Below the pieces are notes generated by a model that was not told where the DNA came from, made no database searches, and saw only the letters and a program-made list of their open reading frames with translations. From positions 1 through 24,299 of the IMG/VR virus record IMGVR_UViG_3300047557_000134: a DNA stretch of 24,299 bases; one strand, written 5' to 3'. The position numbers were made by a program, and so were the translations under genes. Of this stretch, positions 13,495-21,988 are shown piece after piece; within the stretch, counting starts at the first letter, position 1, and each line of letters starts with the position of its first letter. This stretch comes from a virus.

Positions 13495-14913
13495 CTAGTC
13501 AAGCGTCGCGCCAGCGGGAAGCTGGCTGCCGTATGCGGCGGGGGCGGTAATATCAGGGAACATACCGGGCAAGTTCCTAAATTGCGGCAATTGCCGTGCG
13601 CGAGCGCGAACGCGATTGCTAATAGCAATGTTGGCTCTACCCGCTTTTTCGTTCAATTCCGCTAGGTAAATGAGATTGGCGGGAGTAAGGTCAATTTGAC
13701 CCGCAGCAGCGCGTTCCAAGAACTGCCGATCTTTGTCAGTAAATCCTTGACCTGACCCAAGCCCACTAGTACGAACCGCCGCCAACGTCGTTTTGGCAAG
13801 TTCAGCAGACAAGTTTTCGGTAACCGATGCCCTATCGCCTTTTGAAAATCCTGCCGTTGCGAGTGCTTTTTCAAAGCCAAGACGCGCTTCAGCGCCTGTG
13901 CCGGTAATTGGGTTTTGCTTAAGCAAATCACGCACTCGGTACGACGATTCAATTTGCGCGATGGCATTTTCACCAGCAGCAATGGCATCCAAGTCTTGTT
14001 TTGCAACTCCCTCTGCAATGGCGTCTGCGTATTTATTGGCCGTTTTATCGCCAACAGTTACGCTTACGCCCGGCGCAGTTGTCGTTTCTTTCCTAATAGC
14101 AGCATCGTAAATAACTCGCGCAGGACTACCTAGCGGCAACGCATTGCGCTCTGCAATCAATCTGCTTAACGGTGATCCAGCGGTGGGCTTTTCAATCGGG
14201 TCTAATTTGCTGATATCGCCCGTCCTTGTCGCCTCTGCCAAACTGGCTGGCGTAAAGTCGCTTGGGTTGATGTCAGCAAGTTTTAATTGCGTTGTTTTGG
14301 GCATCGTCGCCTCGTACTGCGACATGGCGAACTGCTGCACCATCGGGTTGCCGCTTTCCAAACCTTCCAATGCTCGCGCACGCTTCTGCGCGATAGTAAG
14401 CGGGCCGCCCACCTGCATCTGCATCGGCTGGCTGAAATCAGGCTGGCCGTCTGCTCCCATTACCGGCATTAAACGCTGGTTAGGCGCTGCAATGGCGCTC
14501 GGCTGTGCGTATTCCGTGCTGCGGAACCCCGGTTGACCATACGGCACGGCAGGGCCACCGCCCGGCTCCGTGTTGATCATCGGCATCGGCGCTTCCATAG
14601 CGGCAAGCTGCGCCATGTTGACGTTGCGCTGCTCGGGTTCAAACGAACGGATGTAATCAGCAAATTCGGTGCGGCCTGCTTTTTCTGCCTCGGCCTTGGC
14701 TTCTTCTGCCTGACGACCTGCGCGAGCGGTCATAAAACTCTGCAATGCCTTCACTAGCGGCGCAGCCTTGGGGATCGGCGCTGCGTTGCCTTCCATCGGC
14801 TGATATTCCTGCTGTGCAAGGGCTTCTGCCAATGCGGCACGCCGACGCGCTTCCTCTAACTGGCGCTCGTATTCAGTTGGTGCGCGGAAGGTTTGCGTGT
14901 ACTTAACTGGCAT
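13495..14913 (-). CDS. Internal-virion-type structural protein, 472 aa
   Basis: The ATG at 14913 is chosen over a TTG two codons upstream because an AGAGGGGA site (14922-14929) has the right spacing for it. The N-terminal 100 residues are a charged, Ala-rich helix (YERQLEEARRRAALAEALAQ), followed by a Pro/Met/Gln-rich stretch (about 105-175). The C-terminal region is more conserved-looking: NPITGTGAEARLGFEKAL, TLAAVRTSGLGSGQGF and DKDRQFLERAAAGQIDLTP. That C-terminal pattern recurs in phage virion proteins of unknown function. An internal or ejection role is likely from its place between the Gln-rich protein and the 699-residue protein. Confidence 0.84.
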   Translation of the reverse strand: MPVKYTQTFRAPTEYERQLEEARRRAALAEALAQQEYQPMEGNAAPIPKAAPLVKALQSFMTARAGRQAEEAKAEAEKAGRTEFADYIRSFEPEQRNVNMAQLAAMEAPMPMINTEPGGGPAVPYGQPGFRSTEYAQPSAIAAPNQRLMPVMGADGQPDFSQPMQMQVGGPLTIAQKRARALEGLESGNPMVQQFAMSQYEATMPKTTQLKLADINPSDFTPASLAEATRTGDISKLDPIEKPTAGSPLSRLIAERNALPLGSPARVIYDAAIRKETTTAPGVSVTVGDKTANKYADAIAEGVAKQDLDAIAAGENAIAQIESSYRVRDLLKQNPITGTGAEARLGFEKALATAGFSKGDRASVTENLSAELAKTTLAAVRTSGLGSGQGFTDKDRQFLERAAAGQIDLTPANLIYLAELNEKAGRANIAISNRVRARARQLPQFRNLPGMFPDITAPAAYGSQLPAGATLD

Positions 14914-15286
14914 TTTCAAAGTCCCCTCTGTATGAGCCTCCCTGCGGCGTAGTCATACCTGCGGGAGCGGGCATACGCGGGCGCTGCATCATGCCGCCCA
15001 CTTGCGGTGAGCGAGGCGGCCCCATCTGCGGCTGACCCATGCTGCGAACGGGCGGCCCGTAACCCATCGGACGACCACCCTGCATGGCCTGCGGTGGGCC
15101 GTTAAAGTTCATGGCCTGCGGCGGCACACCGGGGTTGGTGTTAGGCGTAGCGCCCGAGTACATCAGGTTAGGCTGCGGGACATTCCGCATATTGTTGCCG
15201 GGGCTGTTGAGCGACAGATTCCGCTCCTGCATTGCCAGCATACGCGCCATTTGCTGCGGCTTTCGGTCAGGGGTAAATCCGTTCAT
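14903..15286 (-). CDS. Pro/Met/Gly/Gln-rich virion-type protein, 127 aa
   Basis: The product starts MNGFTPDRKPQQMARMLAMQ with a short helix and then becomes a low-complexity chain of Pro, Gly, Met, Gln and Asn (for example GPPQAMQGGRPMGYGPPVRS). Such composition indicates a disordered protein. GAGGAC lies upstream of the ATG. It sits between two large internal-virion-type genes and overlaps the downstream one by 11 bases at its 3' end. It may be a flexible linker, scaffold or packaged protein; nothing specific can be read. The reading frame is supported by tight gene spacing and the lack of better alternatives. Confidence 0.78.
   Translation of the reverse strand: MNGFTPDRKPQQMARMLAMQERNLSLNSPGNNMRNVPQPNLMYSGATPNTNPGVPPQAMNFNGPPQAMQGGRPMGYGPPVRSMGQPQMGPPRSPQVGGMMQRPRMPAPAGMTTPQGGSYRGDFENAS
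14922..14929 (-). promoter_or_regulatory. Ribosome binding site that decides a start
   Basis: On the minus strand this reads AGAGGGGA, eight bases before the ATG at 14913 but only two before the TTG at 14919, so the ATG is the better start. Confidence 0.6.
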
Positions 15287-15295
15287 GTGATGTCC

Positions 15296-17716
15296 TCAAA
15301 GAAGCCCGTAGTTGACCATCTTGTAGCCATCGGAACGGGTTACGACCGCCTCCGGTAGCACCGTCTCTACTTCATCGGCCATGACGCCGCGTTGACGCTC
15401 GCCGTTGATGTCGTACTCGTATACGCCAATGCCAAGCGGGTGAGTTCCGACGCGCACGATGTTGGACTTCAAGCGACGATCCGACGTAAACAATCCCGCT
15501 ACGCCGAGCGGGCCGCTGACGGCTGTACCTGCGGCTCCAGCAAGGCTGCCGAGCAACCCCATGCCTGCGTTATAGGAGCCAACTTGGTTCTGATAATTGC
15601 GTTGTGCAAAATCGCCCGCTGCTTGACCCGCTTGGAATATCGGCGCAGGAGCCACGGTAACGCCGCTGTAGCCTTGGAACTGCGGCACGTTGACCTGACC
15701 GCCTGACAACAACGCGCTGATCTCGTTGACCGGGATGCTGCGGATTGCGGCCTGCTGGGCAAGTGCCTGCTGAATCGCGGTGTTGCGGAACTGCTGTTGG
15801 GCGATGTTCTGCTGGAACTGTTGCTGTTGTGCGGCGTTTGCGGCAGCCTGACGCGCCAACTCTTGCTGGTAAGCCTGTGCCTGCGCCTCGTTGTAGAACC
15901 CTGCGGCTCCCTGCGCCTGACCAACCTGCTGCGCTTGGCGGGCAAGGTTTGCTTGCTGCGCGGCGACCTGCTGCTGGAAGTTTTGTGCAGCGGCTTGGTT
16001 GTACATCTGCTGTTGCGTTGCCGACTGATTGAAAATCTGCTGCAACGCCTCGTTTTGCAGTCGCGCTTGGTCAAACGTCGTTTGGTAGTTCTGCGCCAAC
16101 GCCTGATTCGCAAGCTCTTGCGCTGACTGACCCATGCCAAACTGCTGTAACAGCCCTTCACGGTTGAACCCAGCCGCACCGAGGGCTTGCTGATAGTTTT
16201 GACCGAGGGCTGCGTTTTGCGCCTGTTGTGCCGCCAACGCTTGCTCAAAATTCTGGCCGATGGCCTGATTTTGCATCTGCTGTGCGGCTTGGCCCTGTGC
16301 AAAGTTCTGCGCGATGGCTTGGTTAGCGGCTTCTTGCGCTTGCTGCTGCGTGCCGAACGACGCTAATTGCGCCTCGCGGCCAAACTCACCGGCCTGCAAA
16401 CGCTGCTGGAAGGCTTGCTGCTGCGCTTGGTTTTGCGCGGCTTGCGTTGCCAACGACTGCTGGAGGTTTTGCCCCAAGCCCGTGTTGTAAAGCTGCGCCT
16501 GCTCCATGCCTGCGCCAAAGCCTGACAATGCGGCTTGATTGGCGAACATAGCGCGGGATTGCTGCTCACTAAACGCCTGCTGACGAGCGGCTTGATCAAG
16601 GCTGATGCCCTGCGCGGCGGCCTGCAACAGAAGGTCGTTTTCCTTCTGCATCTGCGCCGCCATCGCCGAGTTGTACGCCTCGCCACCCGGTCGCAGACCT
16701 TGGTTAATCAGTTGCGTCTGGAGTTGCTGACGCTCGCCCTGCAACTGCGGTGACAAACGCGACAGCAATGCCGTCTGCGCCGTCATGCCAGCGTTTACTG
16801 GCCCCTGCGGCAAGTTGGCAATATCAATCTGGCTCTGTAACTGCGGGCCGCCCACAAACTGCTGTGCGTACCCGAATTGGCCTTGTGCGGGGCCACCGGC
16901 CACACCGCCGATGCCTGACAGGTCAAGCCCTTGCAGGTTCAATCCCTGCGGGCCAGCGCCTGCCATGCCGTACAAACCACCTGACGGGCCGCCTTGTGCG
17001 GTTCCAAACGCTTGCCCGCTTGGGGCGGCTTGCGAGGTGAATTGACCGGCGTCAAACATACCGAGATTGGTCGGTGCAGCGGGGCCAGCCCCTGCCATAC
17101 CAAAATACTGGTTTTGCGCGGTGCTGGCGCCTTGCACCGGAAGGTTGACCGTCGCCTGCTGGCCTGCGGTGACCTGTCCGGGCAATTCTCCTTGACCATA
17201 AGTTGCGATTGGGCCGTAAACGCCTTGCGGTGCGCCTTGAATTGCGCCCGATGAGCCGATGTCGTAACCAAGGCTCGGCAGGTTTTGCGGGCTAAATGCC
17301 GACGCGATGCCAAGGTTTTTTAAGCCACCCGCAGCGCCTTCAGCCGCTTTTGATAACTCTAATTGCGCCCGCTCTTGAGAACGCAACGCCGCAAGCGCAT
17401 TAGGGTCAATGGTTTGCGTAATTGTTGGCTGTTCAATGTACGTCGTAAATTGGCTTTGATCTGGCGTTTCACCCGCATACTCGGGGCCGTATTGGGCAAT
17501 GCGATCTTGATAAGCCTGCAACGCCTTGTTGTAGGCGTCCGTGTCTACGGTTGCATTTCGTGTCCAAGTCACCGTCTGCGACCCGGTGGGGCCGTAGATG
17601 TTGGGATTGGACATATATGCCGACTGCTTGGCAGCGGCCAAATTCGCCTCACCCTGCTTGATGGCTAGGGTGGTGTAGTCAGGCGCTGGCGGCGGTGCTG
17701 GTGATTTTTTGCCCAT
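15296..17716 (-). CDS. Gln/Ala-rich virion protein with C-terminal peptidase S74 chaperone domain
   Basis: This 806-residue protein has a conserved-looking N-terminus (APPPAPDYTTLAIKQGEANL and YGPTGSQTVTWTR), a Gly/Pro/Gln-rich middle (about 140-310) and a very long Gln/Ala/Asn-rich helical part (about 310-655) with repeats such as NQAIGQNFEQALAAQQAQ. A hydrophobic Gly/Ala patch near 717-742 precedes the C-terminal 62 residues, which match the S74 intramolecular chaperone: SDRRLKSNI with the Ser745/Lys750 dyad, then RGVMADEVETVLPEAVV and DGYKMVNYGLL. S74 domains drive trimer assembly and then cut themselves off, here predicted between Thr744 and Ser745. The helical body suggests an internal or trimeric appendage protein. 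It overlaps the GNAT gene by 38 bases. Confidence 0.88.
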   Translation of the reverse strand: MGKKSPAPPPAPDYTTLAIKQGEANLAAAKQSAYMSNPNIYGPTGSQTVTWTRNATVDTDAYNKALQAYQDRIAQYGPEYAGETPDQSQFTTYIEQPTITQTIDPNALAALRSQERAQLELSKAAEGAAGGLKNLGIASAFSPQNLPSLGYDIGSSGAIQGAPQGVYGPIATYGQGELPGQVTAGQQATVNLPVQGASTAQNQYFGMAGAGPAAPTNLGMFDAGQFTSQAAPSGQAFGTAQGGPSGGLYGMAGAGPQGLNLQGLDLSGIGGVAGGPAQGQFGYAQQFVGGPQLQSQIDIANLPQGPVNAGMTAQTALLSRLSPQLQGERQQLQTQLINQGLRPGGEAYNSAMAAQMQKENDLLLQAAAQGISLDQAARQQAFSEQQSRAMFANQAALSGFGAGMEQAQLYNTGLGQNLQQSLATQAAQNQAQQQAFQQRLQAGEFGREAQLASFGTQQQAQEAANQAIAQNFAQGQAAQQMQNQAIGQNFEQALAAQQAQNAALGQNYQQALGAAGFNREGLLQQFGMGQSAQELANQALAQNYQTTFDQARLQNEALQQIFNQSATQQQMYNQAAAQNFQQQVAAQQANLARQAQQVGQAQGAAGFYNEAQAQAYQQELARQAAANAAQQQQFQQNIAQQQFRNTAIQQALAQQAAIRSIPVNEISALLSGGQVNVPQFQGYSGVTVAPAPIFQAGQAAGDFAQRNYQNQVGSYNAGMGLLGSLAGAAGTAVSGPLGVAGLFTSDRRLKSNIVRVGTHPLGIGVYEYDINGERQRGVMADEVETVLPEAVVTRSDGYKMVNYGLL
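15752..16789 (-). repeat. Gln/Ala-rich helical repeat region
   Basis: Residues about 310-655 of the S74-domain protein are dominated by Gln, Ala and Asn. Adjacent copies such as NQAIAQNFAQGQAAQQMQ and NQAIGQNFEQALAAQQAQ (about residues 465-500) have an 18-residue period, close to five alpha-helical turns. Further copies become irregular. The region is compatible with a long helical or coiled-coil bundle. Confidence 0.7.
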
Positions 17717-18119
17717 ACCTCGGCTCCAAGAAACGACACCTGTCTGGTGTCTGCGTCATAAAAACAATGTCTCCGTCAGGTGCGCCGTCTTTGATACGCG
17801 CTTCCTCCGAAAACCCCATTTTCGTGACCAGTTTCAGCGCCCGGGTATGGTTGCTGGAAATCGGCCCTATTATCTTATCAACATTTGCGACGTTGTAGGG
17901 ATAGTCGTACACAGCGGCAAGGTAAGCCGGTGTGATTTGATCCCAAGTGATGTGGCAAACGACCGATCTGCCGTTCCACATCTCGTAAACCGTACCGGCG
18001 ACAAGCTCGCCGTCTCGCTCAAGCCCGATGGCAACAGAGCGGTCGGGGTTATAAGCCCCGTCTGTGCGTGACATCACCCAATGGCCCACATGGGGGCCGC
18101 TGACTATATTCCAGCCCAT
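17679..18119 (-). CDS. GNAT-like acetyltransferase-fold phage protein
   Basis: This 146-residue protein shows the C-terminal half of a GNAT fold: an acidic strand (DKIIGPISSNHTRALKLVTK, Asn90 in the helix), then KMGFSEEARIKDGAPDGDIV and the final strand IVFMT. GNAT proteins transfer acyl groups from acyl-CoA. The N-terminal half is less typical, and the pyrophosphate-binding loop is not obvious, so the enzyme may be degenerate or act as a virion protein. The gene lies between the nozzle-like protein and the S74 protein and overlaps both (16 and 38 bases). No Shine-Dalgarno site is seen, implying coupling. The substrate is unknown. Confidence 0.8.
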   Translation of the reverse strand: MGWNIVSGPHVGHWVMSRTDGAYNPDRSVAIGLERDGELVAGTVYEMWNGRSVVCHITWDQITPAYLAAVYDYPYNVANVDKIIGPISSNHTRALKLVTKMGFSEEARIKDGAPDGDIVFMTQTPDRCRFLEPRYGQKITSTAASA

Positions 18120-19678
18120 CCGAGTTGATACACCACATCAGTTGATGCCCACTCAAGCGATACGTTCTTGCTGCTGCTGTTAAAAATAATGCCGCCGCAA
18201 TAACCCACACCGCTTAAACCTACGACCGTGTTGCTCGCAATCGTGTTGCTGCCCCAGATGGCCTGATCCCATAGACCAACGTCCCACAACCCATAGTTGG
18301 TGCCGACAAACGACAGCGCACCGAGGAAGTCATCGGTCTGGAAATCCACCGCAATACCCACACCGATGGTCGGCTGACCGTTGGAATAGGTAGTTGTGCG
18401 GCCACGGGTGAAGTATTTGATGACGCCACGGGTGTCAAAGTAGTTGAACGCCTGTAGCGCCTTGCTGTTGATGGCCTGACCGTTGTCGTTGTAGCCCGCC
18501 GATCCGGTTCCGGTCGTCCAAGCCTTTGCAACGTAACCATCCGAACCGTAATACGGCTCATCGTTAAGCGATGACCAGCAGTTTGCGTACCAGCCGGTAA
18601 ACCGGCACCACGCCTTGGTGATGTTGTTCATCACAAACTGCACTTGCGAGTTTGACGCAACGGGAATGTTAACGATTAGAGCGTTGTTTAGCGGGTGATA
18701 CAGCATCCCCCAGCCAAAGTTGTTCTTGTATGTCTTGGCGGCAACGGCAAATGCGCCCTGAATCTTGTCCGATAGCGCCACATTGGGGTCAAGGCGTGAC
18801 GATTGCAGCGCCGATGCCATCGGAATCAAGCCGTCAAGCGTTAAAACCAGCAAATCGCCGCCGTATTTCAGCAAGCAACGCTTGGAAATTGGCGCACCGA
18901 TGATCCAAACGCCGATTAGCGCCCATGTGGAGGCGCTAGAGGGATCGGTTCCGCGATAAACGATGACCTCGCCTTGATCGGTGACAAAAACAAGGTTGTC
19001 GTCAACGCCGTAGCCTGCGTCAATCGTCCACGACGCCATAGATACAATGCTGCCGCCCAAATGCGCGACCGACGACAGGTCAAGTGCGTTAGCTGCACCG
19101 CCAACAGATGCTGTCGGCAAATACCATGCTTTTAACGTGTCCTTTTGAATAAACCACATCCTGTTTTTGAACAGGGTGGGCGAGGTAAGCGTGGTAGTAG
19201 TGACGCCCGTAATGGCAGGCGTAGATACGCCGTCAATAGCCGTCCATGTAGAACCATCGTACAACCGTGGCTTATCCACACCGTTTGCGGCGTACAAATA
19301 ACTGCCGCCTGCGGTCGTAATGTTGGTGTATTCCCAGCGGCTGTTAGACAGCCCCGTTACGACCGCGGCACCCACCGGGCCTGCCGATGTAACGTCAAAG
19401 ATGTTCCCGCCTACAATGGCAAACAGTTTGTCTGTCGTGCCTGCGCTGTAGGTCATCAGCGTTTCAATCTGGCCGGTCATGCCGGTGGCGTGTTTGTCGT
19501 AGCCACCGCGCAACGTCACGCTGCTGACGCCGGGGAACAGGTTGTCTAACGTGACGGCATCCGTGGGGGCCATGTTGGCAAGCGCATCGCGTGCGTTCCA
19601 ACCACCCACAGGGGCGGGGAGGGACGCCACATTGGCTTGTGTGCGCTGAATGAGACGGCGGCGAGTGGGCGAAGCCAT
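18104..19678 (-). CDS. Tail nozzle/stabilisation-type protein, 524 aa
   Basis: This beta-rich 524-residue protein starts near LPAPVGGWNARDALANMAP, followed by DAVTLDNLFPG and then repeated strand-turn segments (such as DKLFAIVGGNIFDVT and DNLVFVTDQGEVIVY) that suggest a propeller-like fold. The C-terminal part holds WDVGLWDQAIWG. Proteins of this type and position in podoviruses form the tail nozzle or DNA-stabilising tube, comparable in role to P22 gp10 or T7 gp12. The assignment is from architecture and gene order: it directly follows the adaptor candidate and its ATG abuts that gene's stop (TAAATG). Confidence in the exact homology is moderate. Confidence 0.85.
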   Translation of the reverse strand: MASPTRRRLIQRTQANVASLPAPVGGWNARDALANMAPTDAVTLDNLFPGVSSVTLRGGYDKHATGMTGQIETLMTYSAGTTDKLFAIVGGNIFDVTSAGPVGAAVVTGLSNSRWEYTNITTAGGSYLYAANGVDKPRLYDGSTWTAIDGVSTPAITGVTTTTLTSPTLFKNRMWFIQKDTLKAWYLPTASVGGAANALDLSSVAHLGGSIVSMASWTIDAGYGVDDNLVFVTDQGEVIVYRGTDPSSASTWALIGVWIIGAPISKRCLLKYGGDLLVLTLDGLIPMASALQSSRLDPNVALSDKIQGAFAVAAKTYKNNFGWGMLYHPLNNALIVNIPVASNSQVQFVMNNITKAWCRFTGWYANCWSSLNDEPYYGSDGYVAKAWTTGTGSAGYNDNGQAINSKALQAFNYFDTRGVIKYFTRGRTTTYSNGQPTIGVGIAVDFQTDDFLGALSFVGTNYGLWDVGLWDQAIWGSNTIASNTVVGLSGVGYCGGIIFNSSSKNVSLEWASTDVVYQLGWAGI

Positions 19679-20590
19679 TTAGTTGTTGCTCGTGCCGTAG
19701 CCAGAGTCGGGGATATTGTCGTATCCAATGAGTACGGTTCCCGGTCGTGGTGCAAACGAGAGATTGGCGGCTGCCGTGTCCTGCGCCACCGCTGTTTCTA
19801 GCTCCATCAGGAAGTCCCGATACAACGCGGTGGTGTCAAAGCCCTTGGCCTCAAAGTACTTGAGCTTGGTCATCAACACCATAACGCGATCTGGATAGAT
19901 GCAGGTGTCGTTGTCAGCGGTAAAACTGTTTTGCACCAAGCCGGTCGGGCTATACGCCCAGCCTTTGCTGCGGTACTCAAAGCCGAGCAACTCGCCCGCG
20001 TTCATACCCGGCCAAATCTGGAAATACTGACCAAGCAGACGCCAACGGATACGGGGGCCGGTGCTGATATAGCCCGACAACAGCCATTCCCATTGCTGCG
20101 GCGACTCGGGGCCGAGCATTTCCCAACGCTTGCTCTTATCCCAATGCGTGCGGTTGACCGTGCTGTAGTAGTCAGCAGGCATGGAATATTTCACCTTCTG
20201 GAAGATGACCTGCCCGCCAACCTGCGTTTCGGTGACCTGATAGTTAAGCGCAACCGAGGTGGGGCCAACGGATGTGATGTAGGTCGCATTGGGGATACCC
20301 ACGCCCTGCACCTGATACGTCGTATCCAGCCCTGTCGTAGAGGCAAGGCCGGTAATCGCGGCCACCCCATTGACCCAGTTACCCGTGGCGGTCGTCGCCT
20401 CGGTGTAGAAAGTATGCTGGCGCGTCAATTCACGCCAATCAGCACGACGAAGCAACTCATAGCCTGCTGCGTTCATCAACGCCAACAACTGCACGGTTTC
20501 TTGGCTGGCGTTACCAGCCACCGTGTTTGGCGTCGGGATGCCTAACTCATTCGTGCATTGCTGAATGAGTTGAATCATCGTGCTGCCCAT
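19679..20590 (-). CDS. Head-tail adaptor-type protein, 303 aa
   Basis: The N-terminal region is helical (MGSTMIQLIQQCTNELGIP, then QETVQLLALMNAAGYELLRR), a layout typical of adaptor proteins that join the portal to the tail, followed by a beta-rich insertion (about 65-135) and PADYYSTVNRTHWDKSKRWE. The C-terminal helices (YRDFLMELETAVAQDTAAAN) lead into APRPGTVLIGYDNIPDSGYG. A GGAGG site precedes the ATG by about eight bases. The place between head genes and the nozzle candidate supports an adaptor comparable in role to P22 gp4 or T7 gp11. The assignment rests on order and fold impression. Confidence 0.83.
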   Translation of the reverse strand: MGSTMIQLIQQCTNELGIPTPNTVAGNASQETVQLLALMNAAGYELLRRADWRELTRQHTFYTEATTATGNWVNGVAAITGLASTTGLDTTYQVQGVGIPNATYITSVGPTSVALNYQVTETQVGGQVIFQKVKYSMPADYYSTVNRTHWDKSKRWEMLGPESPQQWEWLLSGYISTGPRIRWRLLGQYFQIWPGMNAGELLGFEYRSKGWAYSPTGLVQNSFTADNDTCIYPDRVMVLMTKLKYFEAKGFDTTALYRDFLMELETAVAQDTAAANLSFAPRPGTVLIGYDNIPDSGYGTSNN

Positions 20591-20591
20591 A

Positions 20592-21140
20592 CTATGCCTC
20601 CGCTAAAGCCTCTTTCGGCGGGCGGCCACGACGAGGTTTGTCCTCCATCAGAGCCGCCATCTGTGCTTGCAACTCGGCTAACTGGCGCTTGGTGTCCTCA
20701 AGTTCTGCGCTGCTTTCGGCGCGGTTCTTGCGGTTAAGGTACAGTTTTGCCCGCTCACGCAGGCCAACCCCACCCATGCCAATGCGCTGTAGTTGCGCGT
20801 CCGACGCCAGAGCCAACTGCTCTACCGTCACAAACTTCAAAATCACCAGTTCTGCAATCTGGTCGCGTGTAATTTCCTCGGGAGCGTCCTTGTGCCACTC
20901 CGACAGCGGGGTGCCGATCTCTGCGGCTACGCCATCGCTCTGTTGCGTCTGGAAGTACAGCCATTGACGCGGGAACCGTGCTTTATGGTCATCGCGTGCA
21001 GGCTGGTCAATGATGTTGGTTTTATCGCCGGGGGCCATGATGCGGCAGTAGGTTTTGCCTTTACCGGGGCCATCGTCCTTGACGTAAAACTCAACGTGCA
21101 ACTGTGCGTCGGCGTTAGAAACATCGCTATCTAGTGGCAT
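20592..21140 (-). CDS. Head-region protein with HhH-like, coiled-coil and AT-hook segments, 182 aa
   Basis: The ATG at 21140 has AGGAG at eight-base spacing (21149-21153). A longer reading from 21215 would overlap the preceding gene by 55 bases and has no such site. The first 85 residues are a small soluble domain. Residues 91-135 contain TRDQIAELVI and LASDAQLQRIGMGGVGLRER, resembling a helix-hairpin-helix. Residues about 140-165 form a charged coiled coil. The C-terminus is PRRGRPPK at 169-176, an AT-hook core that can bind the minor groove of AT-rich DNA. Position in the head cluster suggests a capsid-associated or DNA-contacting protein; the family is not recognised. Confidence 0.86.
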   Translation of the reverse strand: MPLDSDVSNADAQLHVEFYVKDDGPGKGKTYCRIMAPGDKTNIIDQPARDDHKARFPRQWLYFQTQQSDGVAAEIGTPLSEWHKDAPEEITRDQIAELVILKFVTVEQLALASDAQLQRIGMGGVGLRERAKLYLNRKNRAESSAELEDTKRQLAELQAQMAALMEDKPRRGRPPKEALAEA

Positions 21141-21148
21141 TGTCCTTG

Positions 21149-21153
21149 CTCCT
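21149..21153 (-). promoter_or_regulatory. Ribosome binding site that decides a start
   Basis: AGGAG on the minus strand lies eight bases before the ATG at 21140 and sits just after the stop of the upstream gene. It fixes the start of the AT-hook protein. Confidence 0.72.
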
Positions 21154-21160
21154 GTGGGGA

Positions 21161-21988
21161 TTACAGGTTGTTGACCTGTGTGATGGTACAAATGACCGAG
21201 GGAATCGCAGGCCATACGCTTGTGGCGCTGGCAGCGAGTAGTCTAGTGTTTGTTGAATCGCTTGCCCACATCAACTCAACGTAATTAGTGGGTTCAAGCT
21301 GAATGACAAAGTTCCACGCAGCCACGGTACGCGCTGCGGTGCCTTGGATGGCAACGGTGCTGGCGGTGTTGGCGACGTTAGTGCCGTTTTTGCGTAGCCA
21401 AATGTAGACATTGGCCGTGCCGCCCGACGTTTCGTCTAACTGTGCCGAAAACTGCACGTTGTAGACGCCTTGGTTAGCCACCACAAGCCGAGAGGTGGGC
21501 GAGCCAACAGACACGCCATTAGCTGCGTCCGTCGTGTTAAACGTCATGGCGTAAGCGGTGTTGATAGATGCCACCGTTTGAAGCGTAGTGTCGCTAAACG
21601 CACCGTAATGCAGGATCGGCACCGAACGGCCAAAGCCTTGCAGTTCTTCCCAGAGCGTATTGCTGACGGCATAAAACATGGCCGAGCAATCCACGTTGAT
21701 TGTTCCTGATCCTGCCGTGTTAATCGTGTCAGTTGCGCTGTACGGGTATACCGTTAAAGGGTTTGCGCCGCCGTTACGAATAATAATCGTCTCGCCCATT
21801 TCGGCCTTGGGCAGCTTAACGCCTGCGCCCGAGCCTACCGTCGTAATGTTGTTGTAAACATACGTCAGCGTCGTCGCATCGCCTGCTGAGGTGCCAGCAG
21901 CCGTCACCGCAGCGTTACCGTCCCCGCAGATAGATACCGTGGAGAGTTGGTTAACGCCCGACCCCAATACTCGGGAAGGGATCGCCAT
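21161..21988 (-). CDS. Beta-rich virion protein with C1q/TNF-like C-terminal domain, 275 aa
   Basis: This 275-residue protein has an N-terminal part of beta strands (ATTLTYVYNNITTVGSGAGV, GETIIIRNGGANPLTVYP) and a C-terminal half with the look of a C1q/TNF-type jelly roll: NQGVYNVQFSAQLDETSGGT, ANVYIWLRKNGTNVANTAS, NFVIQLEPTNYVELMW, and a closing PSVICTITQV. Such domains trimerise and occur in phage fibres, decoration proteins and other virion proteins. The start overlaps the previous stop in TAATG. It lies between the MptE-like gene and the AT-hook gene, within the head module, so a capsid decoration or neck-fibre role is possible. The exact role is not established. Confidence 0.83.
   Translation of the reverse strand: MAIPSRVLGSGVNQLSTVSICGDGNAAVTAAGTSAGDATTLTYVYNNITTVGSGAGVKLPKAEMGETIIIRNGGANPLTVYPYSATDTINTAGSGTINVDCSAMFYAVSNTLWEELQGFGRSVPILHYGAFSDTTLQTVASINTAYAMTFNTTDAANGVSVGSPTSRLVVANQGVYNVQFSAQLDETSGGTANVYIWLRKNGTNVANTASTVAIQGTAARTVAAWNFVIQLEPTNYVELMWASDSTNTRLLAASATSVWPAIPSVICTITQVNNL

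Noticed and set aside
15499-16302. A 267-residue Arg/Ser-rich open frame on the minus strand
   Set aside because: It is an out-of-frame shadow of the Gln/Ala-rich part of the S74-domain protein, produced by CAG/GCN-rich codons.
21141-21215. N-terminal extension of the AT-hook protein to 21215
   Set aside because: It would overlap the jelly-roll gene by 55 bases; the ATG at 21140 has a well-placed AGGAG.
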